Origin: Trileptium ribeirensis
Taxonomy: Eukaryota; Nematoda; Enoplea; Enoplida; Thoracostomopsidae
DNA: 64,000 nucleotides
Assembly: GCA_030248225.1 (NCBI GenBank)
Contig: JASANE010030077.1
Coordinates: forward strand, 62,001-126,000
Direction: 5' to 3'
Shown: in pieces, positions 48,077 to 60,164 of the stretch
Layout of the letters: each line of letters opens with the position of its first letter
Numbering within the stretch: position 1 is the first letter of the stretch
Program-made: the position numbers and the translations under genes
Notes under the pieces: model-generated
The model's input: the letters and a program-made list of their open reading frames with translations, nothing else
Told to the model about the DNA's origin: nothing
Databases searched by the model: none

Positions 48077-48350
48077 GTACGTTTGTTAATTATTAATTTG
48101 GTTACATTGGACACTAAATATAATTATATTGCGGGCATCCTGGTCACTCACTAACGTGATTTCAGCAATTTACGAATCCCGTGTAGTCAAAGGCGTACAC
48201 GCAAAAAAATCTGTGGCGTGAATTGGATAGAGTGTAAACCTTGTACTTTTGGGTATGTTAGTGCAGGTTAAAGTACTTGCCCCGAATGACCGTTAGTTTT
48301 TACGAGAGGATAGAGCAACTAGCGAACAAAAACCAAGAATTTCAAAATAA

Positions 48351-48770
48351 GCTAGTTGCGAGCAAGCAAGGAGTTAGCGGCGTTCAGTTGTGGCGAATAC
48401 TATTTTAGGACTTAAGATATCTCTAAACTTTAGGTAACATACCTGGCACCTGTCTGACCAATTTCTCAGATCCCGGGGGACGACATGCATGGTCGTCCGG
48501 GTGCATATTTCTATATTACATAAATGATTTTGCTAACTGGCACATTTCTGAGGGAGGGAAGCTAGTTGCGAGCAAGCAAGGAGTTAGCGGCGTTCAGTTG
48601 TGGCGAATACTATTTTAGGACTTAAGATATCTCTAGACTTTAGGTAACATACCTGGCACCTGTCTGACCAATTTCTCAGATCCCGGGGGACGACATGCAT
48701 GGTCGTCCCGGTGCATATTTCTATATTACATAAATGATTTTGCTAACTGGCACATTTCTGAGGGAGGGAC
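48351..48770. repeat. Recent 210-bp tandem duplication
   Basis: Copies 48351-48560 and 48561-48770 both start GCTAGTTGCGAGCAAGCAAG. I see only about two or three differences (CTAAACTT/CTAGACTT and TCCGGGTG/TCCCGGTG), so it is recent, or the copies are being homogenised. Each contains the palindrome-rich GGGGGACGACATGCATGGTC. Confidence 0.88.
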
Positions 48771-48977
48771 GACATGCACAACAAATTTACCTCAAAATCG
48801 GTTTCTAAATAATTTAAAGTCGTAGCGAAATTGTATGCTCGAGGTTGAATAGCTAAAATTAACGTACTAGTGCTTAAATAATAATTGCAGCATTGTTTTT
48901 GTTCAGTCACTGCAATTAGAAATACAGTATGTCTTGTTTGTTAAAAGTTATTTCTCAAAACAACTGGTAATACAGTA

Positions 48978-49131
48978 TTCGCCAAAAAAATGACTGTCGT
49001 GCGCTCGAAGTAAATTTGTTCTAAAAATAGAATTTACTATTAATTTAAATAGTTTTGAAATCTCGAGCGAGCCACTCGCCCGCTGCTCGCTCGTAATCAC
49101 TAACTCGAAATGCGACGATCATTTTTGGCGA
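48978..49131. mobile_element. Palindromic MITE (TTCGCCA tips)
   Basis: TCGCCAAAAAAATGACTGTCG at the left and CGACGATCATTTTTGGCGA at the right are near-perfect inverted repeats. The interior has GCTGCTCGCTCGTAAT, linking it to the GCTCGCTC dispersed repeat copies. A degraded relative is at 56727-56870. Confidence 0.65.
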
Positions 49132-49788
49132 GTCTTTCTTATGTACATGTAACTTGATACAAATTGGATAAAAATAATTCATGTGGTTATGAAAACAGGA
49201 AATGATGAAGTTAGCTTTACAGCTGGCACTACACTAGGCAAATATTCTTGTAAAAATGTTGGATTACAAGTTGCGCCTAAGTACTGGAACATTTGCTAAA
49301 TATATAGATTGTTTTCGAATCATTTATCGGCAGAATTGAGTGTTATGTTTACGAGCGAATATTGAAAAGATGTTCAACAAAAGTTACCAATAAGTGAAGA
49401 TGTTTCGGGGACAATTCTAACAGCTTTCTACCATATTTAAAAACGTGTTAAAATTATTTCGAACAAGTTTCGAAGGAACCAAATTGAAATTTTCCGAACC
49501 AACATCGAACAAACCTAGTCCGGACGTCAAAAGCACATCATTCATTTCTGGCTAGTACTGTACAGTGGTATGATTTATTCAGTATAGTGCTAATACTCAG
49601 TATTGTATTACTTTTGGTTGTGATGCTATAAAAGTTTGGTACAATAAAATGTTTGCTAAATATGTGCTGTCATCTTGCAAATAAATAAAAAGTTTATTTG
49701 CTATAAAACATAGTGACAATAACCTGAAGTGCGGGATCGCTACATCGGCTTCAATATTGTCAGCCCCTCTTCCTAAGCTGTATTTTAG

Positions 49789-49901
49789 AATAACCAGAAG
49801 TATGGGATGTTGGATCATCTTGAACGGCTGGCATTAGATGCACATTCAATGGTGAACGAAAAGGCGCTCAGTCATATGGCAAAAATGTCAGCAGTTTATT
49901 C
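49789..49901 (+). CDS. HEATR6: HEATR6-like exon 11
   Basis: Starts after a good pyrimidine tract and TATTTTAG (an AG nine bases later is also in frame) and ends at TTC|GTAAGT, phase 0 to 2. KYGMLDHLERLALDAHSMV and NEKALSHMAKMSAVYS fit human VIFVADAANAILMSLEDKS and VRAKAAWSLGNLTDTL, a HEAT helix pair, though with low identity. Confidence 0.74.
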
Positions 49902-52900
49902 GTAAGTAGATTCAAGGACTTCCAAATAATAAGTTTTGTAGCTATGTACCTAATACATTCGACCGCATGAACGTTCAACGAACTGCACATGATTATTAAG
50001 CTATGTATAATACCACGGCACTAGTCGATTAACTGGTACACTTGTTTTAAAACTTGTACTCCTGTTGGAGCGTTCAGTGAACTGCGAAATTTACTTTGTG
50101 TTCTATATCTTTTTACCTAGTTTTAGGAGAATACGCCAGTTATTATTCTTAATAGCGTACGTGCACTAGAGTGTTTGTTAACTGAATGGTCGCACAGACC
50201 AGTCCACTCTTCTCTGGGTTGCGAAGCAACCAAAAATAGTTTTATTGGTAGAAAAAATAGCTAGCGGCAGCCCCAATAAATAATGCAGTGGAGCGCACAA
50301 ACGCAAATGACCCAAACTTGCGATCTTTATAGACGTCACTTGGTACGAACGCTTGAGCTGTGAGAGGATTATGCTTTATAGTGATTGATATTACACGAAA
50401 ACTGACTAAAGCAAAACATATTTTAAAACTCATTGTGTACTATTTGGCAATGATATTCTGATTCATGGTGGATTTTCAGTAGGTATCCGTATCTGGGGAC
50501 CTTTTGCTGATGACTGTTAGAACTCGAATTAGCGCACATACGAGAAAATATTCGAAAAATAAAAATTACTTGTTTACCACAGTTGGCAGGATTTTTTGAA
50601 AAATTGTCCCATATATACGAAATCATTAAATTCGCATTTTGCGTAATGCGATATGTATAAATTGATTCGGCGAAAAAATTATTTTCGTTTCAGATAATGC
50701 TGCAATATATTCGAATATCTGTCCGCTCCGAGCTGCCAGGTAGTAAAAAGCTCAAGGCTCCTAGATTTAATAAAAACATGCCTTATGCTACCGTTCACCT
50801 ATTGCAGCAGAATTTGCCAAAGCATGCACCGCCCGCTGGCTCGGAAGCAAAGAGTATCGGATTTTGCTAGATTTCATGAAATGAGGGCGTCCGCCGGTTC
50901 TTCAAAATACAAAAATTTTCATAATTCAATGTTTTCAACGAAAAAAATCTAAAATACTTTGTTAGCAGAAAGCCTCATAATCGATGCCAAACAATCTCTA
51001 TTGAAATTAAAAGTAGCTTTTGATCTATTTTTTACGTAAATTTAATCCAATTTTTAACTTGAAATAGTATTTTAGTAACAATTTTATGAATACGTCAGTT
51101 AGGTGTGTTTTATGGTACGAGACAATTTTGCCAGGTGGGCACGAGCTGGTTGGAATCCATTTTCGCCATGGAGCACCGAAATTGTAAGTCGCTGCAATTT
51201 AAGAAGCCAGTTCACACTTTCGTGTTAATCTCAGAAAATATAGCGTACACTGCGCGACCACATTCTCTCAAATATTTTTTCAAAAATGTTTCATGGATTG
51301 TTTGATAAGACTTTTCATGCCTTCGCCCCGCTGAATATGAAAAAGTCCACCACTCTTTATATTAAAAAATCGTCCCCTGATACAATGCAAAAACCCTCCC
51401 CCAAACCTTACAGTAAAAGCATAAACCCGTCCTCCCCTCTGCAAAATGATGGCTGCGCCACTGGATTCTGAGCATGGTCTTGCAGATTATTTTACAGTAC
51501 TCTACAAAACCGACTATTGATTTTCGAACGCACTTGAAGAGTGTATTAAGCAAAATTCTACATAACATAAACAAGTTTTGCATCCTAGACACCAACGCAC
51601 TGTGACAACTTTGAAAGGTACGCATAGTATTCAGCGGCGCTGAACCAAGCGTCTAAAATTTTATATATTATTATCAGGGAGTAACCGGAATTCCGGTTCC
51701 GGCGAAAATCGTGTTCCGGTTGCGGTTCCGGCAAAGGGCAAAAACCGTACCGGAACCGGAATTCCGGTTTAAAAATTTTGTTTGAAATTTTCCAAGTTTT
51801 TTGCTTCATCCTGTAATCCAAACATATATAATATATATTATACAATGATCAAGCTCCAATAATGCCAAGCAAAAGAAAAGATTAACTAACCAATTTGCCG
51901 TGTGAAACGTAAGTAGGACACATAATTTCAGTAGGAATTTTTCATAATAACCTGCAGGAGTTTGTTAAACAAAGCCAGGTCGATGTTTGTAGCAGCTATT
52001 TTACACATTCAGAAGTCTGTGGGATACGTATGAATTTATCTGGTCCAACTCGGTAACAGACTATGGCTTACGCAGACGTACTTAGGGTATGCTTGGCTAA
52101 CATAAATTGCGTCAAGCACCCGCCAGTGCGCTTGCAAACTTGGTAAATCAATCTAAATTGAAGTAAACTAACGTTATATGCAACGCAGCTAGAAACTGCT
52201 TTCTTGGCAATGAACTGTGTTTATTGAAACTGTGCGAGCAGCATCACAGTGTGTGTCATTTATAGCATTCTGATTAGAAAGTTATCATCATTATGATATA
52301 ACTGACGGGCACTGTTTGTCCAACGCTAGCCTAAACAGTGTCTCTGCCCACTGATCAGAAAATTACCTTCTATCTATTATTTTCTCTTAGAACCATATAA
52401 ACCAATAATTTTAAGTTTCCTACAGAAGAACATGCAACAAACGTATGTGTAGTAAAGGGACTGGAGACAGAGCGAAAGTGTGTATTCTACGCTCCAAGTT
52501 TTGTAAGCACATTCGATTTGACGCAGTATACGTAATGGTGTATAGTGGAAGACATTTTTTGCTCTGAATGTCCAAAAACCGACATATTTGATCGATAAAT
52601 AAACATTAGCTTCCTCAGTCTCTTTAAAGTTTCAGAAAGGCAACAATACCATCGCAATACATTAAGTTTAATGTAAAAGTTATTTTTAATGCATTTTAAA
52701 TCCACTATACCTTCATTTATTCCATCATATGTTTAACTATAATATAAATTTCGAAGACCAGGTTCCGGATCCGGTTTAAATGGACGGTTCCGGTTTCTGG
52801 TTCCGGTTCCGGTAAATTTCGGTTCCGGTTATCCCCTGATTATTATGTACATGCGTTGTGATAATTTCTTGAACAAACATTGAAGAGTCGGAATTAAACT

Positions 52901-52939
52901 CAATAAGTCTTGAAAGTACTATTGTATGAATTATTTTAG
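49902..52939. other. Intron 11 with hAT-like copy B
   Basis: About 3 kb. Contains the hAT-like element at 51675-52838. A frame opened by TAGTTTTAG at 50127 reads as a HEAT-like helix but does not fit the phase except as a 30-bp microexon (50126-50155). It is described in the findings and not called. Nothing else is visible at 50230-51660. Confidence 0.55.
51675..52838 (-). mobile_element. CCGGAA hAT-like element, copy B
   Basis: Inverted relative to copy A, 1,164 bp. Tips CAGGGAGTAACCGGAA and TTCCGGTTATCCCCTG, flanked by a perfect 8-bp repeat ATTATTAT (51667-51674 and 52839-52846). The interior is close to copy A, including both short frames with small indels. Two copies with separate target duplications show real transposition. 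Confidence 0.88.
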
Positions 52940-53180
52940 TCCGTTGGATGCCGAATTTGGCAAATGTATCTTACATTGGCTTATCGATATCAACGTCTCG
53001 GATTTGTTGAAAAGGTGGACCGAGCGCTGTTTTCAGTTGCTGATACGTTGCTTGTCAACGACGCTCGAATCTATGACGCATTCAAAATCTGGTGACAACA
53101 TCATGGTTGTTGGTCCAGAAAAAGTCGATAAATGTTTCAAAATGTGCCTGGATCTCCTATCGAAAATCGAATGTCCTCGA
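52940..53180 (+). CDS. HEATR6: HEATR6-like exon 12
   Basis: Bounded by TTATTTTAG and CCTCGA|GTGAGT, phase 2 to 0. Encodes PLDAEFGKCILHWLIDINV, RCFQLLIRCLSTTLESM and KVDKCFKMCLDLLSKIECP, with the last part aligning to human LLLLKMLRSAIEASKDKDK. Confidence 0.85.
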
Positions 53181-54799
53181 GTGAGTTACGTATTGTACAC
53201 GAGAAAGCATGTCATAGCAATAATTTTAGGTTAGCTTATAAAATCAGGTCTAGAAGTTCCTGGGCTATCTTATTCGAGCCGAGCTGTTTTTGACAGGTTC
53301 CAATCTGGCTGTTCTGTAGGGTATCAGTGTCAGCTAGCACAATGTGATGTGCATGAATGATGAACGAACTTGGTTTTCGATTCTTGAAATTTCAGTTAGC
53401 AATCACTAGCTCAGTGTTTGGTTTCATCTTTGCTTATCGCGTATATCAGTTCTAAATTTGCGAGACATTGTTAAGCAAGGTACATCAATCAACGTACAGT
53501 GTACAATGTCGCAAACGCATGATTTGGGAAGTCGTCCCATTCAGTAAGTTTGTGCTTTGCAAGATTAGAAGACTTTAAATCCTAAGATATTATCATTTTT
53601 TAGTAATTTTCCCTGGATAAGACTCGATCCAGTACCTTTGTAAAATTATCTAAATTAATACAAAATTCTCCGATGACACGAAGTATTAAGTTCCCCAAGT
53701 TTGGAAAGCTAGGCATTGTCTTCAAAGCTAGTGATGAAATTTCTTTGGAAACGACAATTTATAGGAAATCTTAACAGGTAAAAATAGCTCCCGATCTATG
53801 TTTACTGGGACTTACGAGCTGAATTAGGATGTTCTGGCTGCGCACCTTTTTGACTCACAGTGGTTCACGAGCGTAAATAACGAGAACGGCTAAACACAGG
53901 AGAAATAGGTCGCCATTGAGCTTGAGATTTATGATTGTATATATAATTTCACGTTCCAACTTAGCTCATTACATTTAACAGATGTCGATCAGGGATGATA
54001 TTACGGGGCGAATCGTCTACGCCCCCAGCAAAATTGTTATTCGAGGACGTTACATCCACATCGCGCTTTACATATACCTTCCGAGCAGGTAACAACATCC
54101 TTGTCCCCTGTTTATTAAATTATTGTCGTATTGTCACGCTTTGTCAGTCAAACTAAGTATACTAATTCCCAATGAACTGGTAGAAGAGACCGCTATGTAT
54201 TTACCGTTAAAATTTTCCATGCAATACGGAATTGTGTATTATAGATAGGTTCTTCGGAGTGACCGATCCTGACCCGAAAGTGATCGTTAGGTTTTCGCCT
54301 AATTAACTGACATCAAAAATTACCTAGGAGCAAGCAATGAAAGGTCTTTGCAACTGTTATGGATTGTCAGGATATAGAAGATTACAACAAATTTTGTGAG
54401 CCCTTTAAAAATTGGCTAAATTTTTTTATAAATATACCTTTCTAATGTTGAAAATTTCCACTTTTTATAAAAAATTAACACAAAATTAGTTACAAAGTTG
54501 GGTGCCACCTCAATAAAGAAGTTTTTGCACTGCATATTAACAATTTTAGCATTTTTTGTTGAAAAACGTTAATTTTGAAAATTGTTATAATTCGACCACG
54601 CAGCTCGTCCCTCAGTTCAAGCCAAAGGGCATCGGTTCATGGGCCCTGGCAAAATTTTCCTTTCCTCTTTCTGGCAAAATGGAGAAGCCAATTCACTGTA
54701 ACGTTGTAAACTTTCAACATACTATGCGCGTGTATAATGCAGTATATTGTGCCTCTGTTTATATTTATGCACCAGATTTTAGATTTATATGTTTTTCAG
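53181..54799. other. Intron 12
   Basis: About 1.6 kb. A stretch of the CTGGCAAAATTTT-type repeat lies at 54600-54720 (GGTTCATGGGCCCTGGCAAA). I recognise nothing else. Confidence 0.5.
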
Positions 54800-54958
54800 G
54801 TTAAAGCTGACTGTTTGTGTTGCATTGGGCTACTTATCTCAAAATTCGGTCTCCTAAATCCACAATCTCATATGCATCCACTGTCATCTCACTCACAGAT
54901 ATTGCTTTCCGCATTTCCAGAGATGTTTCCTAAATTTATTGTATCCGAATCTCTACAT
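54800..54958 (+). CDS. HEATR6: HEATR6-like exon 13
   Basis: Bounded by GTTTTTCAG and CTACAT|GTAAGT, phase 0 to 0. VKADCLCCIGLLISKFGLL aligns to human VKSNAVRALGNLLHFLQPS. It continues HSQILLSAFPEMFPKFIVS, in the place of human IIEESIQALISTVLTEA. Confidence 0.86.
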
Positions 54959-56229
54959 GTAAGTTATATGTAATTTTGAAAGTGTCAGTATGTCTAAAAT
55001 ATCGGAAAATGTCTACAAAGGCGACATTAGAACTCTCGACCTTTGACTTCACATAGCTAGTCAGCTGATATTGTCAGTAATTCCTATGATACAAAGTATG
55101 TAATATAGTATGTTACTACGCGGACACACAAAATTTTATATCATAAAGAGGTAAGGGCCAGTACTACTGTTTGTGACGTAAGCAGCAGTATTTCGTATAA
55201 TGGCCAATCTTTCATTAATTGGCAGAACTCTGCGATTGGATATAGCGATGATAGTCCACAGACTTCATCATTATTGATAGTCCACAGACTTCCAAAATGT
55301 GAGTGCTTGCAAATCTTCAGGGGAGCCCTATTCATTTTAATGAGAAAAATTGGTTTCTTTCTGTGTGGTGTTATATGCGTGATTTTCTGTAAACATTTTG
55401 GAAGTTTGGCGCCACAGCTGCACAGTATTTTGCTTTGATGAGTATTCAATAATGCATTTTGTAGCATCATCGATTTGCTTTTATGGAATATGTAAAAGTC
55501 TTCTGGTTGTGTATAATGAGTCCCTTTTCAGCATTGTCAGCAAGTGGACAAAAGAAATGGTAGTGGTTTTAAGACCCTCATCTCGTAGAAATGTAGGTTT
55601 TCACAATATTTTACCACCATTATGACGAACCTCGTTTCTAAAAATAATATGATGTGAAAAAATACGTTCCCTCGGAAAATCAAACCGGTTCAATCCAACG
55701 AATTTTTAATGTCATAAATATCCCCTCCCCGAGCAGGGTAAGTCGGGCAATTTAACATTGCTGTAAGTTTATGAGGAAACGATATAAAAGAATATGACAC
55801 ATCATGTGGTTGCCAATCCGTCTGGCTACCTTTGAAGACGGTATCGAATCTTCGCGCCTGACATTGGCAGTAAGGGTCTTTGCAATTTTAGGTAATAAAG
55901 AGATTAGTTAGCGTACGCCTGCCTTCTTGAGTGGAACGAAAATTACATAACTCGGAAATGTGTAGCAGAATTTTAGCATATTGTAATTACTTGACTATCA
56001 TTATTTGCTACATTACTTTATGTCATCAATTTTTCTCAGTTACCTACTCAGAACTAGGAATGCACCACCGTGCAAAATTTACCTGAATAGTGATAGAATA
56101 AGGTTTTCATAGACATTATATTGCTTAAAATATGTTTCCCTGCTAAAATGGTTCTAAAATGTCATTAAATTACGTTTTGTATTTACTCTTTAAATTTTCG
56201 TACCATCCGACCAAACCTGTATCCCTCAG
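54959..56229. other. Intron 13
   Basis: About 1.3 kb. A 109-aa minus frame (55141-55470) and a 75-aa plus frame (55398-55625) overlap and show no family motifs. A short direct repeat, GATAGTCCACAGACTTC, occurs twice near 55250-55290. Confidence 0.5.
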
Positions 56230-56276
56230 ACAAACGTGTTCAAGGTCTCAGACGTTCCTCTGCTACGGAAATTGAG
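56230..56276 (+). CDS. HEATR6: HEATR6-like exon 14 (47-bp small exon)
   Basis: Bounded by a pyrimidine-rich ATCCCTCAG and TTGAG|GTATTT. Its phase (0 to 2) is exactly what is needed to connect exon 13 (out 0) with exon 15 (in 2). It encodes TNVFKVSDVPLLRKL, in the place of human AAMKVRWNACYAMGN. The borders and phase are persuasive; the residue match is weak. Confidence 0.62.
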
Positions 56277-57054
56277 GTATTTTTACGTTTTTGGCGCTAA
56301 AATTGCGTAGTAGTATAAATATTATTACTTTTGTACAATTATAATTTTTGGTACAAAAATTTTCGCCTAACTTTTGCCAAGTTTCCCCCAGTTTCTCATT
56401 TTTGGCCGCTTTTTGCAAAAAGGGGGTACAAATCCTTAGCAGGATAATATCCCTGTCCTTCTTTGAGAGTGTATGATCATGATGGACTTATTTTATGAAT
56501 GTTCTGCCCAAATTTATCTGCAATGTTATATTTTGTATAAAACACTGTCTTTCGGCTTTTTTAGCAAAAACTTCACTTAACAATGTTATACATAACGTAC
56601 TATCACATAAACGAACCATACTGCGCGGAAATTTGTAATTATGTTTGATGTCTAACGGTTGCGCTCAGTTAAGCGACTCTTAAGTGTCCATCGTTTTCAT
56701 TAATAGAACGTAGCCGTACAACACTCTCAAAAATGACTATCGGCCGCTCAAAACAGGCTTGCAAATTGCTCAAAAAATCTCTAACTGCTGTTGATATAGT
56801 TATACTTTCTAACTATGGAGCGAGCTATTAGCACGCAGCTTGTTCGATATACGACGTTCATTTCTGGCGAGGAATTTACTTTGCGCATTTTTTGTATGTT
56901 GATATTATTGTGAATTTTGTATATCCGGAAACTTTAGGAAATGAACTGTAGTTTACCTCTTATTATTCTTAAGGCTTGTCTAATAGAATTAGTTTAAATT
57001 TAATTTTCTGCTTAAACATTCACCGCTGTGCGAATTTGAGACAGGTTGATCCAG
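56277..57054. other. Intron 14
   Basis: About 0.8 kb, holding only the degraded palindromic element at 56727-56870. Confidence 0.5.
56727..56870. mobile_element. Degraded palindromic MITE
   Basis: AAAAATGACTATCGGCCGC at the left and ACGACGTTCATTTCTGGCGA at the right are an imperfect inverted repeat, related to the tips at 48978-49131. Confidence 0.5.
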
Positions 57055-57181
57055 AGAAGACATGTGCGGTATACTTCAACTGATATTGACAAGAAACCTG
57101 ACAAATCTAGCCCTTGTTTCACTGCCAGGAGGATTATTTACCAACTGGGACCTACAAAATTTCATACGTATTGTAGTATAC
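57055..57181 (+). CDS. HEATR6: HEATR6-like exon 15
   Basis: Acceptor GATCCAG at 57054, donor GTATAC|GTACAA, phase 2 to 0. NLALVSLPGGLFTNWDLQN and FIRIVVY align to human NPALPLGTAPWTSQAYNA and LTSVVTS. The acceptor has a poor pyrimidine tract, and a different frame is open over the same bases, so the call rests on the alignment and on phase. Confidence 0.63.
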
Positions 57182-59142
57182 GTACAATCGGGACTAGTAA
57201 TAAGTGCAAAACAACCGATCGTAACTTCGATCGATTCCGAATAAACAAAATTTCTATCATTTCCGGTCTTGGCGCAATTTGATAAATTTCAAATTTATAA
57301 AATTTCGATAAAACGAAATCTGGATCGATTGCGGCTAAACGAAATTTCAATGAATTGCCATTTCGATTGCACTTATTTTTAACCGAGATTGATTCTCGTC
57401 AATATTGTTTGGATAAAGATAAACTGTTAAGGCTGACACAGATTTAGACCAAAAGGTGACTTCGGTTTGACCTGTTCGCAAGCGGAAACATGCGAGAATA
57501 CTTGTATTTCGAAACTTAAATGATTGCTATGTTACGCGTAACACTAATGGTCAATGCATCATCAAGCTTAGCTTCTCCAAATGTTAAAATTTTGAAATCT
57601 ATTAATACTGTAACGAAAGAGGTTAAACATTATCGTTCTTCTGTCAAATCACGGTAGATATCGTTAATAGAATTCAACAACGCTATTGTGGGCAACAAAA
57701 CACACCAGTCACGGATAGAAATAATTGCACAAAATACCCACGCGTTTCCGTTCGCCCACGTGTAGGTAATATTATGTCCGTCCGCGTCTAGGCGACATTG
57801 CGTCCGGATGAAATTGCAACCGTCCGCGTTCGGACGAAATTACGTGCGTGCTCGTCCGGTGGAAATTGTGTCCGTCTGTGTCCAGACGAACTTACGTTTG
57901 TCCGTGCCGAGAAAAATTACGTCCGTCCGTGTCCTGACGAAATTGCGTCCGTCCGTGTCCTGACGAAATTGCGTCCGTCCGTGTCCTGACGAAATTGCGT
58001 CCGTCCGTGTCCTGACGAAATTGCGTCCGTCCGTGTCCTGACGAAATTGCGTCCGTCCGTGTCCTGACGAAATTGCGCCCGTCCGGGTCATGACGAAATT
58101 GCGTCCGTCCGTGTCCTGACGAAATTGCGTCCGTCCGTGTCCTGACAAAATTGCGTCCGTCCGTGTCCTGACGAAATTGCGTCCGTCCGTGTCCTGACGA
58201 AATTGCGTCCGTCCGTGTCCTGACGAAATTGCGTCCGTCCGTGTCCTGACGAAATTGCGTCCGTCCGTGTCCTGACGAAATTGCGTCCGTCCGTGTCCTG
58301 ACGAAATTGCGTCCGTCCGTGTCCTGACGAAATTGCGTCCGTCCGTGTCCTGACGAAATTGCGTCCGTCCGTGTCCTGACGAAATTGCGTCCGTCCGTGT
58401 CCTGACGAAATTGCGTCTGTTCGCGTCCGGACGAAATTGCGTGCGTCCGTGTCCTGACGAAATTGCGTGCGTCCGTGTCCTGACGAAATTGCGTCTGTTC
58501 GCGTCCGGACGAAATTGCGTGCGTCCGCGTCCGAACGAAATTGCGTCCATCCACGCTCGAGCGAAATTGCACAGTCATTCGATTTCAGTAAACTTAAAGG
58601 TATGTAGCAAATCTTGCAAAAAAAAGAGTGCCGTATCTTCACCGCAACAACTTTGCCGTGGACATAGCCAAACGTATGAAAAGACGGAAATGTGTAAAGA
58701 TACACAATATTTGTTATAATGTTAGTAGCCGGCATCAGTTTTCTGTTGTTCTATGCCAAATTTATTGCTTGCAAAGTGTCGGTTTAATGTATTAAAGCAC
58801 AGCGGTGGTTTCGAATAAGTTAAAGCACAGACATGACTGCAATCATTAGAAGACAAAAAGACTACAAAATCTAAACTTGGTTGTTGCTAATTTTATATCG
58901 TATATCCAAATCTGTATGGAATTTTGAATTTATCATGTGTAGTTTAACGCGGTCTACGTACGGTTTTGTACGACTTGTTACAGTTTGTAGCACGGTTTTA
59001 ACTTACTACGACTGGCAACGTCAACATAAGAAACAGTATAAATTATTGAAACTTGAAATATATAGAAAACGTAAAAAGGAATAAAAGTATAGCCTGTTTT
59101 TGAATTTGTATAATTCAGTACTACATACTGCTGTGGTTCCAG
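57182..59142. other. Intron 15 with 26-bp minisatellite
   Basis: About 2 kb, 40% of it the tandem array at 57778-58570. The three long minus-strand frames (215-236 aa) are products of that array. Confidence 0.65.
57778..58570. repeat. 26-bp minisatellite
   Basis: About 30 units of a 26-bp motif made of GACGAAATTGCG followed by TCCGTCCGTGTCCT. The core (about 57920-58410) is nearly uniform, and the edges carry variants such as TCTGTTCGCGTCCG and GTGCGTCCG. Because 26 is not a multiple of 3 and the unit lacks stops on the minus strand, all three minus frames stay open and encode the same 26-residue repeat. Related decayed sequence is at 21070-21180. Confidence 0.9.
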
Positions 59143-59310
59143 GTTCGCCTTGAAGTTCTGAATTTAATTTTGAAAATTTCTCTACCGTCGCTACGAATCG
59201 ACCAGCGACATCTAGCACCTATTTTACGCAGTCTCTTGGATTCGTTTACCTGTGCAATATCGACAAATCAAGCTAAAAATACTGAGCTGGTCGATAAAGT
59301 TTACAATCAG
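59143..59310 (+). CDS. HEATR6: HEATR6-like exon 16
   Basis: Bounded by GTGGTTCCAG and AATCAG|GTTAGT, phase 0 to 0. VRLEVLNLILKISLPSLRI with HLAPILRSLLDSFTCAIS aligns to human VRIRSAAALSVPGKREQYG and YARIWNALVTALQKS. Confidence 0.84.
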
Positions 59311-60164
59311 GTTAGTGTACGCTGAAATTTACTACACTAAATAGCCATTGATAACTAAACCAGACTATTAATATGATTTTTCAAGTATAAGCAGTTACGG
59401 GCAGAAGTAAATACAAACCTTTCATGACCCGGTACCGAATTATTTTCGAAGAATTCTGGTCAATTTCTAGTTGTAAAATTGTTCGTGAAAGTTTTGCTTT
59501 GATTTTTTTGTCGGTAACTGCATTTGCGATCATTTCACATTATTATAAAATACAATGTATTTATAGTTCGATTATTTTGTAGGTCAGAATTTATACTGTC
59601 AAATCACGGCGTTATAATTAATACATCTCAATGTTGTAATTATTCCATTTGACATTTTCGAAAATAACTTGTGTGCTGTCGTAACAAAACTGGATAGACT
59701 GTTGTAGTATATGGGCTGGAAAATTACCTTTCAGAGTATCTGCTCATCCGCATCGGTCACGCGCTAAACATGACGTGGAATCTTTTTGATCTTCCATCCA
59801 GTTTCAGAAGTGCTATCTTCATTTTTATGTTAAATTGCAACGTGTGAAATTGTATAATAAAAGTTTACGTTACAATGCGAATTCTTCAATTCTCACCTAA
59901 ATCGGGGATCCCACGCAACCGGAAAAGCGGGAAGTCTGGAATTTTGGCAAAATACCCTGGAAAAATTGACGAAATTCGGAAAAAACCAGAAAATCCGAGA
60001 AATTTCTTGCTATTTCAGAATATTTTTTTTTGATTTGAACACAAAAACATTACCAACAGTTCAACCGAGTACAAGTACATAAATTTGTGAAACACATAAT
60101 TTTATACTTGGCGCCAGTTTATATCGTTATGTTTTCTCGTTCTTGATAATACATACTGTCGCAT

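Larger units (their letters stand above)
48077..49788. other. Intron 10
   Basis: About 1.7 kb. Holds a 210-bp tandem duplication (48351-48770) and a palindromic element (48978-49131). The rest is featureless AT-rich DNA. Confidence 0.6.

Noticed and set aside
57840..58735. Three long minus-strand ORFs (236, 228 and 215 aa)
   Set aside because: They are the 26-bp minisatellite read in three frames and give the same repeat. No sign of a gene.
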